Origin: Polytrichum commune
Taxonomy: Eukaryota; Streptophyta; Polytrichopsida; Polytrichales; Polytrichaceae
Length of the DNA stretch: 64,000 nucleotides
Assembly (NCBI GenBank): GCA_950295325.1
Contig: OX485808.1
Span: forward strand, 14,324,501-14,388,500
Reading direction: 5' to 3'
The notes under the pieces are model-generated. The model searched no databases, was not told the DNA's origin, and was given only the letters and a program-made list of their open reading frames with translations. The position numbers and the translations under genes are program-made. Each line of letters opens with the position of its first letter. The stretch's first letter is position 1. This document shows positions 1 through 13,536 of the stretch, one piece after another.

Positions 1-17
1 AGCGACATAGTAGGCTA

Positions 18-45
18 GTGACACTAAATACCATGAACAATGTAG
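18..45. repeat. right terminal repeat of a MITE cut by the window edge
   Basis: GTGACACTAAATACCATGAA followed by CAATGTAG matches the right end of the element at 2131-2874, so the body of this copy should lie left of the window. Confidence 0.6.
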
Positions 46-641
46 TAATATTGCTAAGACGTGATGATATTTCCATTCTTGTTTGTTTTAACATGATAAC
101 TTTGCCTCCGGAAATTTGTGTTTTCTCACTTTGAACATATTACTTTGACTTCTCATTGTAGTATTCTTCTAATGTGATGAACCAATTTACGAAGCTTTCA
201 ATTGCATTTACACTCGTCAAACAGAAAAGAAAACAAAAAAAGACTCATAAATGTAACGGAATCTCCAAATTTAGAAATACTTCAAGTGAGAAGTTGACCT
301 CGCTTGAGGGAATTTTTTTAAAAAATGAATATAATGAAGTGAAAGTTATAAGTTTGACCAAATCAATGACCTCACGACCACTACCATCCTTTGAGGAGTA
401 GTAAAATTGGAAGCGAGCATGTTCTTTTGGGAAACATCAACAATCGTTGACATTTGGTGTCAAATGAAAGTTTGCTCCCAATGGCAAATTTTCTATAGCA
501 TTTGATGTCACGGATATTTGAAGAGATCTATTACAAAATAGAATATGCTTTGGGGCAACGTTCCAATTTTCACGGCCTCGGGGAGGAACATTAAACCTCA
601 AAACCCGGGGTGCTTTGTTATACCTTATGGCTTTCTAATAA

Positions 642-1233
642 GGGCCCGTTTACACCATGGACCATGAAGTCGGACCATGGAAGATGGCCCTTTTCCATGG
701 TCCGACTTCATGGTCCAACTTCCATGATCCGATTTCTTACAAAACTTAATTTATAAAGCCTTGGCGCTCCTCACTAGGTGTAAAGTGAATGTGGACCAAG
801 AGGAATGACCATGCACCAAAAAATGAACGTGCTAATTTTTTTCATATATTCCCCAAAGGGCAATTTTGAAAAGAAAAAAAAGTAAAAGTAAAAAAAAGTT
901 TGACCGATTCTTGTCATCTCTTGTCTTCGTCTTCTCTTCCCCCTAAAAGACATTTCATTCAAATTTTATTATAATAATAATTCTTTGCCATGGGCCATGT
1001 CTTTTTCTATCATAGCACATTTTTTTTGCCTCTCCCACTGCAAAACCTGTTGGACCATGTTAGTGGATAATGTAGGCCTTCAAATATGTCTTTTGGGGAC
1101 CTCGAACTCCATGGTCACTTTGACATTTTTTCCCTTGGTGTAAACCAAAGTGGTCCCGAGATGAATTCAACATCAAATCACAGATTTTATATGGCCTTGG
1201 GATGACTTCGTGGTCCATGGTGTAAACAACCCC
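642..1233 (+). mobile_element. Tourist-like (PIF/Harbinger) MITE, TAA target duplication
   Basis: Ends are GGGCCCGTTTACACCATGGA and, reverse-complemented, GGGGTTGTTTACACCATGGA. The element is flanked by TAA on both sides (639-641 and 1234-1236). A 3-bp TWA duplication plus a GGGCCYGTTT-type end is the hallmark of Tourist MITEs. A strong inner hairpin, ATGAAGTCGGACCATGGAA against its complement, lies at about 664-716. There is no coding capacity. A truncated reverse-strand copy is at 37910-38225. Confidence 0.85.
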
Positions 1234-2130
1234 TAAGGTAACATATGATGTGGGTCTTATTGATCGATCTTCTTAATGGACACCTGTATTTGTGTGGTAT
1301 ATCATATGGCTTGTAGTTAATCTAATGGACACCAACCGAACACGTGTTATGATGAGATTGGGTTGTGTGCTCAAAACATAGACAACATCAGAGGTTTAGC
1401 ATAGATAACAAATTGGGAGGGTTATGTGATTAGGTCAATGTTAACCTATAATGTTAACAATATATTCGATCTACCTAAGGTTTGAGCTACAAAACTTAAA
1501 CAAATGTCAAAGTGAAGACTATTTTTCTCTTGAAACAATCATAGAGGCCCTTCCCATTGTGTTAACTACCTATTACCCATCATTAATCGTTAGGGTTCTA
1601 TGTATTGACAACGGCGATAAGGGCCACACTAATTTTGATATGTGAGTTTTTAAATGCATGCAAAAGTAGTGTGACCCACACTATGTTTGCATGTCATACC
1701 CTTTTTGAATGATTGTGCATGGTATAAAGGCATAGAGAAACCGTACCATCATGTTTGGTTTCGGCATTTCCTTCAAATGCCACGTGGAATTAGCGGGTTT
1801 TGCCGATGTGTTAGAATGCTTCAAAAACATCTACATATGGATGTTAAAGTAGCCAAGAGTGCCGTACAATATTCGCTATTATAAATAGAGCAAAATAGTA
1901 GTAAGTAGTTTCTTGCATTCATTCTTGTCAAAAATAGTGTGGCCCACTTTGTGTGGTAGGTCTTAGTGAACCCCCCGAAGCAACACTAATATCAAGATTG
2001 TCATAGTGGGGGCTAGAATCCAAGGGTTTATTGGACCCTAGGGACTCTTTCGTTTCTTTTTATTATTGCCGTTGCTATCTAGAACATTGCTTTTCGCTAT
2101 CCAATTGACACAACAAGGTACCTATTACTA

Positions 2131-2874
2131 CTACACCGTTCATGGTATATAGTGTCACGTGCACTATTTTGCAAAGTGCCTAAACTAGACGCCTAGAGGT
2201 CTCAAAGTCTTACGACCACTAATTGCCAGTACGATACTATTTGTCCACATTGGTGACTTGTTTAAGTGAAAATTTATTTACAATATGATATTTGGTGTAG
2301 CAGATTGGGATATTTGAGATGATAGTTTTGCGTTTTAGTATGCAAGGGGAAGATACTATTGAGCATACCAGTGGCAAGTGTCATGTGTTTACATTTTGGT
2401 CAACTTGTAGACCATTGTGTGACATATGCATACATCTCATAACACTATTGAACATACTTTGTGTCAAGATATTAGAAGCGCCCTTGAATGCTACCGTAAC
2501 ACAATAGCTGGTTCGTCCCCTGGCGAACGAATATTTATTTATTTTGAAAAAATAAGGTTCGCCTCTCAAAAAACTGAATTTCTCAATTTTCATTTTTAGC
2601 AAAAAAATCAGTAAAAATGACCTTAAATGGCTTAGAAACACCAAAAGATTGCAAAAATTAATTAATTTTATTTTCGTTTTTTTGTCTTCATAATTTCATA
2701 ATTTTTACGTTTTTTATTTTTAGAATTATTTTTTAACGAACCAGCTATGGTACTACGGTATGTGTCAAAAAGGTGACACTAAGTTGTTGACCATTAATGT
2801 AACCTACCATACACCTCCAAAAAGGGTGGGTGACACTACTATGCATGTGACACTAAATACCATGAACGGTGCAG
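2131..2874. mobile_element. TIR element containing a second, nested MITE
   Basis: The left end CTACACCGTTCATGGTATAT + AGTGTCAC (2131-2158) and the right end (2848-2874) are inverted copies differing at few positions. Within it sits the unrelated 239-bp element at 2507-2745; without that the outer element is about 505 bp. No clean target duplication is seen. Confidence 0.65.
2507..2745. mobile_element. Mariner/Stowaway-like MITE with TA duplication
   Basis: The ends are GCTGGTTCGT and its exact complement ACGAACCAGC, bounded by TA at 2505-2506 and 2746-2747. An inner GGCGAAC/GTTCGCC hairpin lies just inside the left end. The element is 239 bp, AT-rich and has no ORF. Confidence 0.7.
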
Positions 2875-5722
2875 TCTTTTGGATTTCGTACAATTAAGGG
2901 CCCTAAGGACCAAGAAAGATTTTTTTGTCCAAGCAAACACATGTGCCCATCCATGCCAATGTACATGTTTATGTTATAATCATCTCAGCTAGGACACATG
3001 GACGATTGAAATGTTTTTGGAAACAATCCTTACTCTACAAACATGTCATCCAAACAATCAAATCCATCATTAGAGGTATGGATTTTCTTTGTTGAGTTGC
3101 TAAATTAAGGTAGTATTTTTAAAGCAATTTTGGGGGGGATTTGGGCTTGGAGCTTACATGTGCGCATGATATTTAGTGCCTCTAGAGCCTTCATCACACT
3201 ATCACTTGTTAAAATGGATTTTCTTGTCACACATTGTCGATGTCAATGAATGTTGCATAATTAAAGTGGAAAACCGAGACCTAGTGTGGACAATCTCGAC
3301 ACCACGAACCTCTCCATTGACTTCATGTTCATTCAATCACGTCAAAATCCAACATTTCATCAATGCCTACCAAACATAGGGTTGCAACTCAAATCTTTTG
3401 TTTCAATGCCTTATAGTTGCGAGACTTAAATTTTTAGATTTAGGGATGAATCAATGTGTGATGAATCATTAGCCACTAGATGTTGAATTAGTGTATATTA
3501 AACCCTAAAGGGTATATGGTACCAACATGGACTCAACATTAACCACAATTGGTCACTTGCATTTTGATAATGAACAACTTTTGCAAATGGTGTAGATGGT
3601 GGAGCCACCCAATGGCCGTGATGATGCTATGTGATGAATAAACAAGTTTAACATTTCATAAAGACCTTCATATTTATACTACATGTTTTAAATAACAAAA
3701 GCCATTGATATATATGGTCACAATACACGTACTCACAAGTAAATTAAATCAATGTTGACTTCAAAATTGTTGTACACCATACAAATTAATGTTGCATGTT
3801 AAAATTAGTATGTAACGAAATAATCTAGAGATAATATGCATAATTATATTTCAAAAAATTCCCTTACATAAGTGGGTATCCAATTGAGGTCATTCTTTGT
3901 GATCAAACACCTATAATTTAGAGGTATATGGCAAAGCTTATAACTAAGAAGCAGACATCAAAAAGACACATGTCATGGTGAGGATGGATTAAGCGTTTAG
4001 AACACAAGATACTTAACACACACACATTATCCTCAACAAAAGAATTAAGAAAGAAACAATTCCCCGTCCCACTAGACACCATATTAAAGCCCCCCCCCCC
4101 AATGTTCATGCAAACATGACTAAGAAAGGGTGAATGAACGTAGCACGCTGATGTAAAAACATTGACGTTCCTTATTATGATTCTTATTATTATACAATCT
4201 CCAAACTTTGTCGTAGCAACCTTTTGTCTAAAACTCTAAGCTTTGAGAACTTTGTAGTTGGCATTTGCTGATTGGATGAGACAATTCTTGAGTTCATCCA
4301 ATGGCTTAAATTGTTTGTGGAGTTGGAAGTTGCCTACAGTAGGGCCACGTACCTTATTTAATTCAATATGGCATTTGAATTTACGTGCACCATGTTAATT
4401 AGGATGTCGTCTCTGTCTTGTCATGTAACAACAAAGGTCCCATACTATCGCCTTCCTTGGTTTGTCACCAGATGATAGTGAGATTATTTACGTGGGTTGA
4501 TGATGAATAGTATGGGCCACACTAAATCAAATGTGCAGTGTAGTAGTGTACCAAGTTGTTGGAATTGAGAACCAACATACTATAAGTTTTTAGTACTCCA
4601 ACATCTAGGGCACGTATCAATGTGGTGCAAGGTCACTTTGGCTTGAGTTTGGTGGCATCTAGGTGACGTGAGTCTATTATGGACGAAGGGGCTTTAGTGA
4701 AACCAAATCCCTTACGGGTTGAGGGGCGATTGTTCCAATTAGATCCTATTAGACTGATGTATGATTGGGGATCTCATACTATAGCTCTCTAGCAACTTGG
4801 GCACCTTTCTACCTAATAATTAATCAAAGTGTGAAAGTAAGTTGGGCAACCCATAAAATAATATTCTAAAATTAGACAGATTAAAGAAGTAATTTAAAAA
4901 AAAGTTAGAAATTCATCAAGGTGATTCCTATAATTCACGGATCGTTTTCCTATTTTCATCTATGATGGCTACGATTAGCCTAAACACTTCCCTTAACCAA
5001 CATTCCTTACCCTAGAGTTTGTTTGTTTTTACTTGTATGTCATAATTTGATGCCGCGTGAAGACACTATTGAAGTTATCTGATGCTACTTTGCTAGATTC
5101 CAGTGAATGCCACTTGCATTATTGTGATTTTAGACACTCTTTGAATGTTATTTCTTTTTTTTTTGGGACACACAACGGGTTGCTTTATAGGCATTCCACA
5201 TTATCTTGAATGTTGACTAACATGGTGACAAAATACAATATCTATACGGATGAATATACAAAGGTTATTTATTTATTTATTTATATATATACGGTTTTGA
5301 TCCAAGATAATTTTCATGAGTAAAGAGGCAACTTGTTTGCAAAGGCAACCTAGTTGCACATTTCAGTGTAGAAATAAGAAAAAGTTTTAGCTATAAAATA
5401 ATTCATTGTGTTTCACCTTCCCAATGAATGAGATTAGACAAACAACATGAAGTTCTAGCCATGTTGCCTGGTAGCATGATACACTCTCGGTAGGATTTAG
5501 TCCCAATTTAGTGTGGATAAGTAATAGGGGCCCACTACATCGATCAAAAGAGAACTGTGAACCTTGTGTTGCCATTTTTGATATATTTAACCTCATGAAA
5601 TGACTAACGTAATAATGGTTGCAACACTAAATAGTCTTATCGGTGTGGGTTTTTAATTTGAGTTACATGTTGCTATAATGTTTTACATAGTTTAGCATTT
5701 TTTACTCAGATAAGACAAACAA
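2875..5722. other. AT-rich intergenic DNA without a recognisable gene
   Basis: Short open frames only, none with a family signature. A poly-C run lies at about 4090-4100 and a GGGCCACACTAA-type repeat motif at 4514. Nothing else is supported. Confidence 0.6.
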
Positions 5723-6099
5723 CTAAACCAAATAGAGTATTTAGTGTCACCAATGCTATTTGTCTTGCTCAAGTTTAATTAAAACCACCCATGTAGTTTC
5801 ACCAACACCAAATGTGAACCCACCACTATTTGTCATTCCTTGTAAAAAGAAATTAGGTATTATAGATTTATAATGTTATAATTATTGTCACTTACTAAGT
5901 GATTTTTCATCCAAATTTCAATCATTCATGACAAATTTTCATTACAAAATTGTTAGGATGCAGATATTAACCAAAAGTGGATGAAGAAAAAGTAAATTAG
6001 GTGACACTATTTGTAAACTTATTCATAAGAAGTGTCATTAGAAAAGTTATTACACTGACATAAAATACCATATGACACTAAACACATAAATTAGTGTAG
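5723..6099 (+). mobile_element. copy of the CTACACTAAATA MITE family
   Basis: The ends align with those of 23687-24075 (CTAAACCAAATAGAGTATTT + AGTGTC on the left, TTAGTGTAG on the right). The shared core includes CACTTACTAAGTGATTTTTC, ATCCAAATTTCAATCATTC and GTCATTCCTTGTAA. Confidence 0.75.
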
Positions 6100-7324
6100 T
6101 TTACACGTCAAGGAAAATGAAATAACATACTTGGTGAGAATCAATGCTCTTGATAAAAAAAAAAATTAGCTATGACAATGTGTAAGTCCAAATGGGTAAC
6201 TTACAATAGTAGGCCTAAAATGTGTAGTGTCAAACTTTGCTATGTGCGAAGGAAAGTGGGAACTTGAAAGCTTCATGACACTCCAAGACGTAAGTTTATG
6301 CAAGTTAGATTGTGTTTATTAGGGAATGAATGGATTAGCGTGTCTATTACATTCGTTTAAGTAACTCCATTAAACTACGTAGTTGGAGCACTACATAAAA
6401 TTAGCAACATAAAAACGGCACCAAAAGCAAATGTCCATGTGCCACTCCGCAAGGTTGGTGGAGGAAGAAATGCATTTTTTTGCATGAGTTGCACTCTTTT
6501 GTTGAAGATTCCGTTCTCCAAACTTTGAAGACTAGGGAGACAAGAAATATTCTTGGTTCATGACACCCATTATTAATTTCAACGGGGATTGGTACTTTCA
6601 ACTTTGGCCAAGATTTCAAAACACCCTCTTTAAGGAACTAAAAAGGGAATGGCAACAATGCGTAGGTAGAACTTAAAGAAGTGTACCATCAACCCCCATC
6701 AAAAGGTGGTAGTAGTCTACAGGCGAAGAAATACTTTAGAATTTATTCTAGTTTCTTCATGGTTTCGATGTTTATGTCTTTGTTCTTGTCATGACCAACA
6801 TTCATGTTGGTTATTTATCCCATGAAGAAAGATATGTATCCACTAAAAAACAATTGTATAGGTTTCTAGTTGTTTCTATCCCATTGGGTAGACTCATTCA
6901 AGAATTTGTTGTCAATTCCATGACAGAACTCAAGTCCAACCAATATTGGATTGAAGTCTAGTCCATAACATCACACTCGAGTTATATAATAGAGCCCTCT
7001 GATATAATTGCAAACGCGGACATGATTACGATGACATTATGAGAGATGCTCTAATTATGATTTAATCTATTTAACAATTGATTATATATATCTACCATTT
7101 GAAAAAATTGTGCATTGAATGTTTATTACATCTTAATACTAGGATATTCAAGTAATGAACGAGGATTCCCATACCTTCCATGAAATTTAGAGGCAATGGA
7201 AGTCCATGGACAAATACACCCATAGAATTGAATTAAACGAAAGTCTGGATTTTGAGAACATGTCCAACTTTACTTAAATATGAGTTTCAAGTTTATTAGG
7301 ATGTTGAATATCATGGCGCATAGG

Positions 7325-7356
<32 letters not shown>

Positions 7357-10300
7357 TCATTTACATAACGCATTTCCTTGCAACTACTCCGGGGAGGAGT
7401 TTGACGGTGTTTCATTATATTGTGAGTTGAAACATCTTAAAAGTTGAAGATGTCTTTGCAACACAAAGCACATGAGCCGTAAAAATATACTCTTTTCAAA
7501 AGTACACCTTTCACTTCACACTTATTGTGGCCCACTTTAATTTTGACACACCATGACAATTTCGGTCAACGTAACTTTTCTTACCCACGCCATTTTTTTG
7601 CCCACCATATCATATTGTGTTCAAAACATGGATTCAAAACCAATGCTTCATACATGAAAGTGGATTATTGTGGGCTGGAAAATATAATATCAATATTATA
7701 CCAAGATATCAATTTCATTCATATTAGATCACTTCTTAAGCCACCCTAATTTTCAACCCACAAAAAAATACAGTAGACCGCAACATTTTCTACTCAAGGT
7801 AACTTTCAACCCGCAATAATAGATGTGATTGATGTAGTGTGGTCCATATTAATTGCATGAAGAAGTATAAACCAATTATTGCGTAACTAGCAGAGAACAG
7901 TAAAACCACAGTAAAGACCTCACTTATATATTTTGTTAATGTGGCAATCAATATTCAAAATAGTGTGGAATGTTGATATATTAGTGTGAGGCAACCTAAT
8001 TGGGCATGTTGGTGTGGTTTCCCATCCCCATTAATGACACATTTAAGTGAGTGTAGTGGAAGCAATGAATGATTCACATGGGTATTGAGAACCTCTAGCC
8101 ATGGGGATTGGGGTATCTTGACGCCACTAGTCATGCTTGGAATTCACGTGTGGTGAAGTGCCCTAGAAGTATAGTGGTGTTGGATGATGCCAAAAACACT
8201 ACCTACCAACCTAAAGTAGGAGCACCTTATACCAAGAAGTTAAGGTATTTGGCATACATGTGGTAGCCGTATTAACTGAGTTTTTTTTTGTTCCCAGGTA
8301 GTAAAAAGAGAGACCAAGGGTATTGCAAATTTGAGTTTTCTTTTCAATATTGAAATAAATACAAAATTGTGTAGTGAAAATTGTATTGTCACCCCTAGTT
8401 ATGATATGGTTTGCCCTACCGATAACTAGAGCACTACATATTAATAATGAAAATATTCAATTGGAAGTTTTTGTCCAATTGCATGTTTTTGAAAAAAATC
8501 ACAGTATTGGGTCTTGCCCACTGCAGTTGTTGGGGTATTCTAGATCATGGTTTTGGGGGCAATCTTGGTTTTAAGGTGCTCCTACCTTGGTCCGACCCAA
8601 ATATGGGTTCCAACTTCCTACTAATTTGACATTCCTTTAGGGCTTAACTCCTAAGCATCTTAACGCCAAAATGCACTTGGGTTTAGGAATCCAATTGACT
8701 TGGGTTTGAGATTGGTTTGAAGGAGATTGACACATGTTTGGTCAAATGTAATTGTACGAATGTGATTCACATTTTTGGGGAGTCAAATATATGCCATTGT
8801 TAGGTAAATCATAATTTATTCTTATATATATATATATATATTGGTATGAGGTAGTATGAAACATGTAGAATTGGAAGAAACTTGAATGTGATTTATTTTT
8901 CGATGCTTGCAATGTCCTACACCTAAATTGTGCCTTCATAAAGCCCCCGGACTTTGACTAAATAGTTGAGCCTAGTGTTCAAGTTTGAAGTGTGCACATG
9001 CATTTCAATGTGAAGGGCTTCAAAATAATCACACTTCACTCAAACTTTCAAACTTTTATGCACACTTCACCCCAAAAAAACTTGATATTGGCCGTTTTGT
9101 ATTGAATATGAAAATAATATGATGTCTCATCATATTGAAGAAGTATGTGCAATAAAATGATGCACTAAAATTATTTAGATTCCCTACATATTGCACCTAA
9201 TCATCATCCAACTCCAAAGGCAAAGCCCTCTGATTTTTGGTTGATTTTCAAGTGTCAAAAATTCTAGCCCAATCCACATTTTCCATCAGAAGACCGCATA
9301 ATGACACTCGCATCAATGCATCCCAATGTTTCAAGTTTCAATTGATTTTGCGATCACTCTTCACCCAACTTTGTTTGGAAAATCCATGTTCACATAAGCT
9401 TATAGTTGTGCTTGCCAAGCCGAAGATGCAGTCAGTGCCGAGTCGAAGTTGCAAAATCAAAATTATAGGAGTTATTGGAAATTGGAAGTGTCTGCTAGAA
9501 TGCCAAGACTGGAGTCCAACTATGTTTTTTATTTCAAATTGTAGCCACTGCAATTTGTGACAAGCAATTTTTTGAGAGACCTTCATTACGACTGGTGAAA
9601 ACTTTGCAGAGCGCATTTTTGTGAAGTGCCCCCCCCCCCCCCAAAAAAAAAACAAACTTTTTGGACAATCAAAATGGCATTTGACAGTTGTTGAAGACTT
9701 CAATATTGAACTCTAGTTGAGCCCCCCCAAAATAAAAACTTGGAAACCCTTAGAAATAGATGCTCTCAAAACCCCTTAAAGAGCCTTCCCTTCAAATTTG
9801 AGATGAAGTGGAGAATTTGAGCATCCATAGCACGTGCCTCCTAACTGAGTGATGTGGTCGTGTTTTTTATTGAGGGTTCAAATACACGTTTTCGGTCAAA
9901 ACCATTCTTAGTATTTTGATCAACAATGTTAAACTTGATTAAAATTTAACTTTCTCCTCCACTTAGCACAAATGTGCTAAAAATGTGCCAAACTTAGAAA
10001 TATTCAGAAATTGTTTTAATGCCACTACAACCTCATTCCATAAAGATCTCGTGAAGTTTTTATTTAAAATTTAAAATTTCTTTTTGACGTGCTTTAATGA
10101 ATCAATGATTACTTTAAAAACATTCTTGATAAGGCTTGTAGGAATTGTGTATGTAGGTCGTATAGTGAGCCTCTTGGGCCTTTAACTCCTACATGCTCAA
10201 GCATTCACATTCCATTTTCAGGCATGTCCAACACCGGTGCTTGAATTTTCAATCTTACAGCAAAATAGAATTTGTTTTCCTCAATTCCAACTGTACGGAT

Positions 10301-10535
10301 GTGAACTACAATACCATATATTGTGGATGTGAAATTTGGATTGAATCAAGCCACATTTACAAGGCCATATTGATGTGTGAATAGGGCCATCATTAGGGGG
10401 CATCTCCAAACAAATTTGAAATCCTCCATTCGATGCCCACTTGGGTTGGGGCAAAATTTTTTGGTAGGCTAGAAGTCTGGCCATAATATATTATATGGTT
10501 GTCAAGTGAGCTCCTCCCAAGAATTTGGGTTTCTT
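6100..10535. other. intergenic DNA, no supported gene
   Basis: The block holds a (TTTC)n run at about 7325-7354, a (TA)n run at 8823-8841 and a poly-C/poly-A junction at about 9630-9654. A segment at about 7940-8020 recurs at 53994-54070 (GTGTGGAATGTTG, GGCAACC, AATTG). The 107-121 aa open frames near 9237-9703 overlap on opposite strands and show no domain. Confidence 0.55.
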
Positions 10536-10884
10536 CTCGGGGGGGGGGGGGGCAGTGTGTTAAAAAGTTAAGGATATAGGTGCAAACAACCACTATTTTA
10601 TAGGGGGGTATTACTTTCAATTCACTTCTTTTTTTCACATGCTATCATTATGTAAACTTCTACTTTGGGTTAATAGAAAAATGGCTTGCCTTACTTATAA
10701 TTCCAAATTACCTATTATTTCATACCCTAAAGTACTTTAAAGATGTCCAATGCCATTTTTGATACCCTATATTACTCTTAAGTACAATTATAAATTTTTG
10801 CCCTCATGTTTTTTAAATACCCTATCATTTGTTCGCACGTGTATTGCTACTCCAACCAATGACTACCCCCCCCCCCCCCCCGAG
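10536..10884 (+). mobile_element. hAT-like MITE with poly-G/poly-C ends, copy 1
   Basis: This 349-bp element starts CTC + G(14) and ends C(16) + GAG. An exact 8-bp target duplication, GGTTTCTT, is at 10528-10535 and 10885-10892. It is nearly identical along its whole length to the copy at 12416-12764. It has no coding capacity. The 8-bp duplication fits the hAT (or P) superfamily; the G-run end is atypical. Confidence 0.9.
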
Positions 10885-10892
10885 GGTTTCTT

Positions 10893-12407
10893 TGATGAAA
10901 TTTATTAAGACCATTACCCTCAAAGTTGAAGGATCAAATCATGACATTGTTGGAGATTTACCCTTTGAGTGAGGTCTTCGACATGTACACTCAAAGTTTG
11001 CCAAAACTCTGCGGTGAAGTCATGCACATCCATGATCTTGTTCGGTGGGAAAAAACTTCACCCAATTTGGACATGCTAGATGAATATATATATATATACA
11101 TATATATAGGTTGCAATCTAGAAAGGTCACATGTAGTTATATTTGCATTTGACACACATTGGGTAGCTCATGGGACCACCTCCCAATGCATGTAGTTCCA
11201 AACCCTCAAAAAATCCTACCATAACATTATTCAGCCATGTGGGTCGGTTTCATGACCCTGGAATATGTCAATTATATTACGTGCCCCCTGGGAACAAAGT
11301 AAAAATATTCATTTACTATTCATACATTTAGGCTGAAACTTGGGAATTTGGGTGGAGTTATACTCCCGATACGATTCAAAAGAATCATTGTTCATCCCCG
11401 TATTATTCATTGAAAGTACTACTCATAGTAGCACTATCACTGAAAATACCAACCCTATTCATAATAGTCATACTAGTTGTACCAACACTAGTCATTATAC
11501 GTATTGGCGTTAGTTTCTCCCTATTTCCTAAGTTTCTTCTCATGAAGGTAACATAGTGGAGGCCCATGTCAGATGCTAACTATAGAATGGAACATAACCA
11601 TGCAATTGTATAATGTTGTGACATGCTTGGAGTATGGCTTTTATACATGTTATTTTGACCCACATGATAGTGGGCAACACTGTAAACCAATACATACCTT
11701 CCATCCACATAGATGCCACCTAGTGGGTCACAAACGCCATGAGAATAATAGGTGGCAACCTGTTTTAGTTTGCCTGAGCACTTAAGGACTAAGGGTTAAT
11801 GTGTCTTAACGTAACACCAACACCAAATCTATTACCACTTAAATGAAGAGAGGGCTTCATTTTAACACATAAACATTGGACTTCCAAATTTCTCTTACAC
11901 ATGAAGGTTTGGGGGCTATAGGTACATGCCGGCTTGTCCACGCCCAATTCAAGTCCTGGGGGTGGACTACTCATCATAAACCTAAATGATGTGCATGGAT
12001 CAAGTTATGAAATAAACTCTCTTTATACAAGAAGTTTATATAGAAAACATAGGTATACATACTAATTGTCAGGCTAGAAAATGGACTCATGTATTTTTAT
12101 ACTAAGATTTCTAGTTCAATATGATAAATGCCTCTACTACATATGCAAATTATGAATTATGAATTATGAATTATTATGAATTAAACATGCCTTTATCAAA
12201 TCCACTTCCATTTTTCAATGAGAAAGTCATTAAACATTTTTTTTTTCTCCATAGCAAGCACCTTAATGATTGCATCAAACAAACAAAGAAAAGAGCTTAA
12301 TAACTTAGCCGCCATCTAGAGAGCAATCTTAGAGGAGCATATGAGCGTTGCAAGAGCCTCTAGTTTCCAGAAACCTAGAACCCAAATGCAAACTTTGACA
12401 AGAAAAT
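10893..12407. other. intergenic DNA between the two poly-G MITEs
   Basis: There is a small TA run at about 11084-11108 and short open frames without signatures. No feature is supported. Confidence 0.55.
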
Positions 12408-12415
12408 ACATGATA

Positions 12416-12764
12416 CTCCAGGGGGGGGGGGGCAGTGTGTTAAAAAGTTAAGGATATAGGTGCGAACAACCACTATTTTATAGGGGGGTATTACTTTCAA
12501 TTCTCTTCTTTTTTTCACATGCTATCATTATGTAAATTTCTACTTTGGGTTAATAGAAAAATGGCTTGCATTACTTATAATTTCAAATTACCTATTATTC
12601 CATACCCTATAGTATTTTAAAGATGTCCAGTGCCATTTTTGATACCCTATATTACTCTTAAGCCCAATTATAAAATTTTGCTCCCATGTTTTTAAAATAC
12701 CCTATCATTTGTTCACACATATATTGCTACTCCAACCAATGACTACCCCCCCCCCCCCCCCGAG
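12416..12764 (+). mobile_element. hAT-like MITE with poly-G/poly-C ends, copy 2
   Basis: It is the same length (349 bp) and orientation as copy 1, starting CTCCA + G(12) and ending C(16) + GAG. An exact 8-bp duplication, ACATGATA, lies at 12408-12415 and 12765-12772. The different duplications in the two copies show independent insertions rather than a local duplication. Confidence 0.9.
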
Positions 12765-12976
12765 ACATGATAGTCATTTAGGGCTATTACCATATGACAA
12801 CAATGGATGGAAACGTGAATTTGGTGAAACTAACACACCTAAGGTCAAAATTCTCTAAACCTTAGGTCCTCCTTTTGTACATCTACCTTCACTTCAAATT
12901 TCTTAAAAACCTCTCAAAATGTGCACATTAGAGAGAAATAATACCTCTGTTTATGTAAACTATGTATGCTAATTCC

Positions 12977-13536
12977 CACGGGTAGGTCACTCTAAGGCTT
13001 TTTTGTGCACCACGTGCGGTTGGGGGTTTTTTTGTTTTGGGGCTATTTACCTTCAAGGGCTGAATTAAAGCCTCCCTATAATTACTTAAATTTCAAAAAT
13101 GAACCATTTGTTTGCACCCTTCCATTACTTATATTGTCCAAGTCACTGCAATTTTTTGTACTCTATATTCCTTTTAAGTAATAAAAGCTAATCTACTTCC
13201 TAACGCATTGACGAGTGTTAAGGGAAACCATGGAAACAAAGAAGGGTGCAAACAGTAATATCATTGCAAACAAAGTGATGAAGAAAACACATAGGAGACC
13301 ATAGCAAACATACTAAACATACCTTCTAGGATCCTTATCTTCAGCCCCTATATTAATTTTACAAAAAAATAATGGCCCACATTTTATGTCCACTAACTTA
13401 CTTATAATGGGATTGTCTACATTTAATGGCCCCTTCATTATTTGGAATTCCTTTATAAATTTTTTTCAAATGATTTTAATCCTCTCTATATTATGCCGCA
13501 CGTCGTTTTTAAAATGCACTAAGTGACCTACCCGTG
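12977..13536. mobile_element. hAT-like MITE, TIR CACGGGTAGGTCACT
   Basis: The perfect 15-bp inverted ends CACGGGTAGGTCACT lie at 12977-12991 and 13522-13536, flanked by the exact 8-bp duplication CTAATTCC (12969-12976 and 13537-13544). Counting the outer bases differently would allow a 10-bp duplication. The element is 560 bp. The ends resemble those of the nested elements at 25931-26749. Confidence 0.88.

Noticed and set aside
9237..9703. Two overlapping frames of 107 and 121 aa on opposite strands
   Set aside because: No recognisable motif; one runs through a poly-C/poly-A tract. Treated as chance ORFs.
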